Part shown: piece after piece, positions 63,673 through 64,000 of the stretch
Position numbering within the stretch: the stretch's first letter is position 1
Layout: each line of letters begins with the position of its first letter
From: Ustulina deusta
Lineage: Eukaryota > Ascomycota > Sordariomycetes > Xylariales > Xylariaceae
Reading direction: 5' to 3'
DNA length: 64,000 nucleotides
Assembly: GCA_023159155.1 (NCBI GenBank)
Contig: JAJNNX010000012.1
Location: 868,001 to 932,000 of the forward strand
The notes under the pieces: generated by a model
Seen by the model: only the letters and a program-made list of their open reading frames with translations
What the model was told of the DNA's origin: nothing
Database searches by the model: none
Position numbers and translations under genes: made by a program

Positions 63673-64000
63673 ATGAGTTCTGATGAATCTGATTTCTACG
63701 GTATTGTAAATTAATATCTTCCGTCTTACAACTCTTGTTAATACTCGAGGCCTAGGCGACGATGATCTGGTCGAAGATCTGGAAGAAAAAGCCGAGCATT
63801 TCGATGTCAAGAATTGGTGGCAAGAATACGAAGCTCTTGAGACACCCCTAAAACGCCAAGCGAGAGGGTCATCAGAGAATATTTCGCACCTCCACAATCC
63901 CTATGCCGGCGATGAATACGCGTGGCAGCTCACTGAGAGCGTTGATGCATTCCTAAGTCGACTTCCCCCGGCCACGACGGAGGAAACCCCGGGCCATTGC
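63673..64000 (+). CDS. DUF1917-like protein, 5' part (cut by window end)
   Basis: Partial gene. Exons 63673-63700 and 63756 to the window end encode 91 residues and continue beyond. The 55-nt intron has a GTATTG donor and a CCTAG acceptor; joining restores 'SDFYGDDDLVED'. The N-terminus is acidic (MSSDESDFYGDDD), followed by 'WWQEYEALETP', 'NPYAGDEYAWQLTES' and 'VDAFLSRLPPATTEE'. This order resembles fungal members of the DUF1917 / UPF0696 (Bles03) family, whose function is unknown. The assignment is from memory of the family's N-terminal layout and is moderate at best. Confidence 0.6.

Overview
The window is nuclear DNA of a filamentous ascomycete, most likely a Sordariomycete. The genes carry short introns (about 46 to 200 nt, mostly with GTRNGT-type donors and CTRAC branch sites), coding density is low, and gene order mixes unrelated housekeeping functions on both strands. 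The MAP kinase is close to the Pmk1 / Fus3-Kss1 group of Sordariomycetes. Intergenic DNA is littered with TACCTA / TAGGTA words. There are no operons; every gene has its own promoter region. Exon models below were built by eye and checked for reading-frame phase; no alignment was run.

Layout. 1.2-5.2 kb: nuclear-pore membrane protein POM152 (+). 5.2-10.6 kb: long gene-free stretch. 10.6-12.7 kb: Zn2Cys6 transcription factor (+) whose DNA-binding motif is split by a GC-AG intron. 14.4-14.8 kb: small single-pass membrane protein (-). 17.2-20.2 kb: COPII coat subunit SEC24 (+). 24.1-25.3 kb: Pmk1-type MAP kinase (+) behind a 3.9 kb motif-rich 5' region. 27.3-28.6 kb: TLDc protein OXR1 (-). 29.7-30.7 kb: uroporphyrinogen-III synthase HEM4 (-), head to head with the sulfhydryl oxidase ERV1 (+, 31.2-31.8 kb). 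32.9-34.8 kb: pyruvate decarboxylase (+). 36.8-38.7 kb: type II membrane protein resembling a glycosyltransferase (-). 38.7-45.9 kb: AT-rich, gene-poor, repeat-marked tract with one doubtful gene. 46.0-46.8 kb: H/ACA snoRNP protein GAR1 (+). 48.0-50.8 kb: SLM1-type BAR/PH protein (-). 53.0-54.6 kb: LDB17/Dip1 (SPIN90) family protein (-). 55.5-59.8 kb: exportin MSN5/exportin-5 (-, 11 exons). 61.4-62.7 kb: diphthine methyltransferase DPH7 (-). 63.7 kb to the end: 5' part of a DUF1917-like gene (+).

How the genes relate. These are mostly independent core functions: nuclear transport (POM152, MSN5), secretion (SEC24, the membrane glycosyltransferase-like protein), plasma membrane and actin/endocytosis (SLM1, LDB17), ribosome and translation (GAR1, DPH7), mitochondrial or haem metabolism (HEM4, ERV1), fermentation (PDC), signalling (MAPK) and stress (OXR1). 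No secondary-metabolite cluster, CRISPR array, rRNA, convincing tRNA or intact transposon was seen. The most interesting items are splicing peculiarities (two GC-AG introns, two in-frame stop-free introns, paired in-frame acceptors, a 12-nt last coding exon), the intergenic TACCTA/TAGGTA word family, and the repeat-scarred tract at 38.7-45.9 kb with a possible orphan gene.
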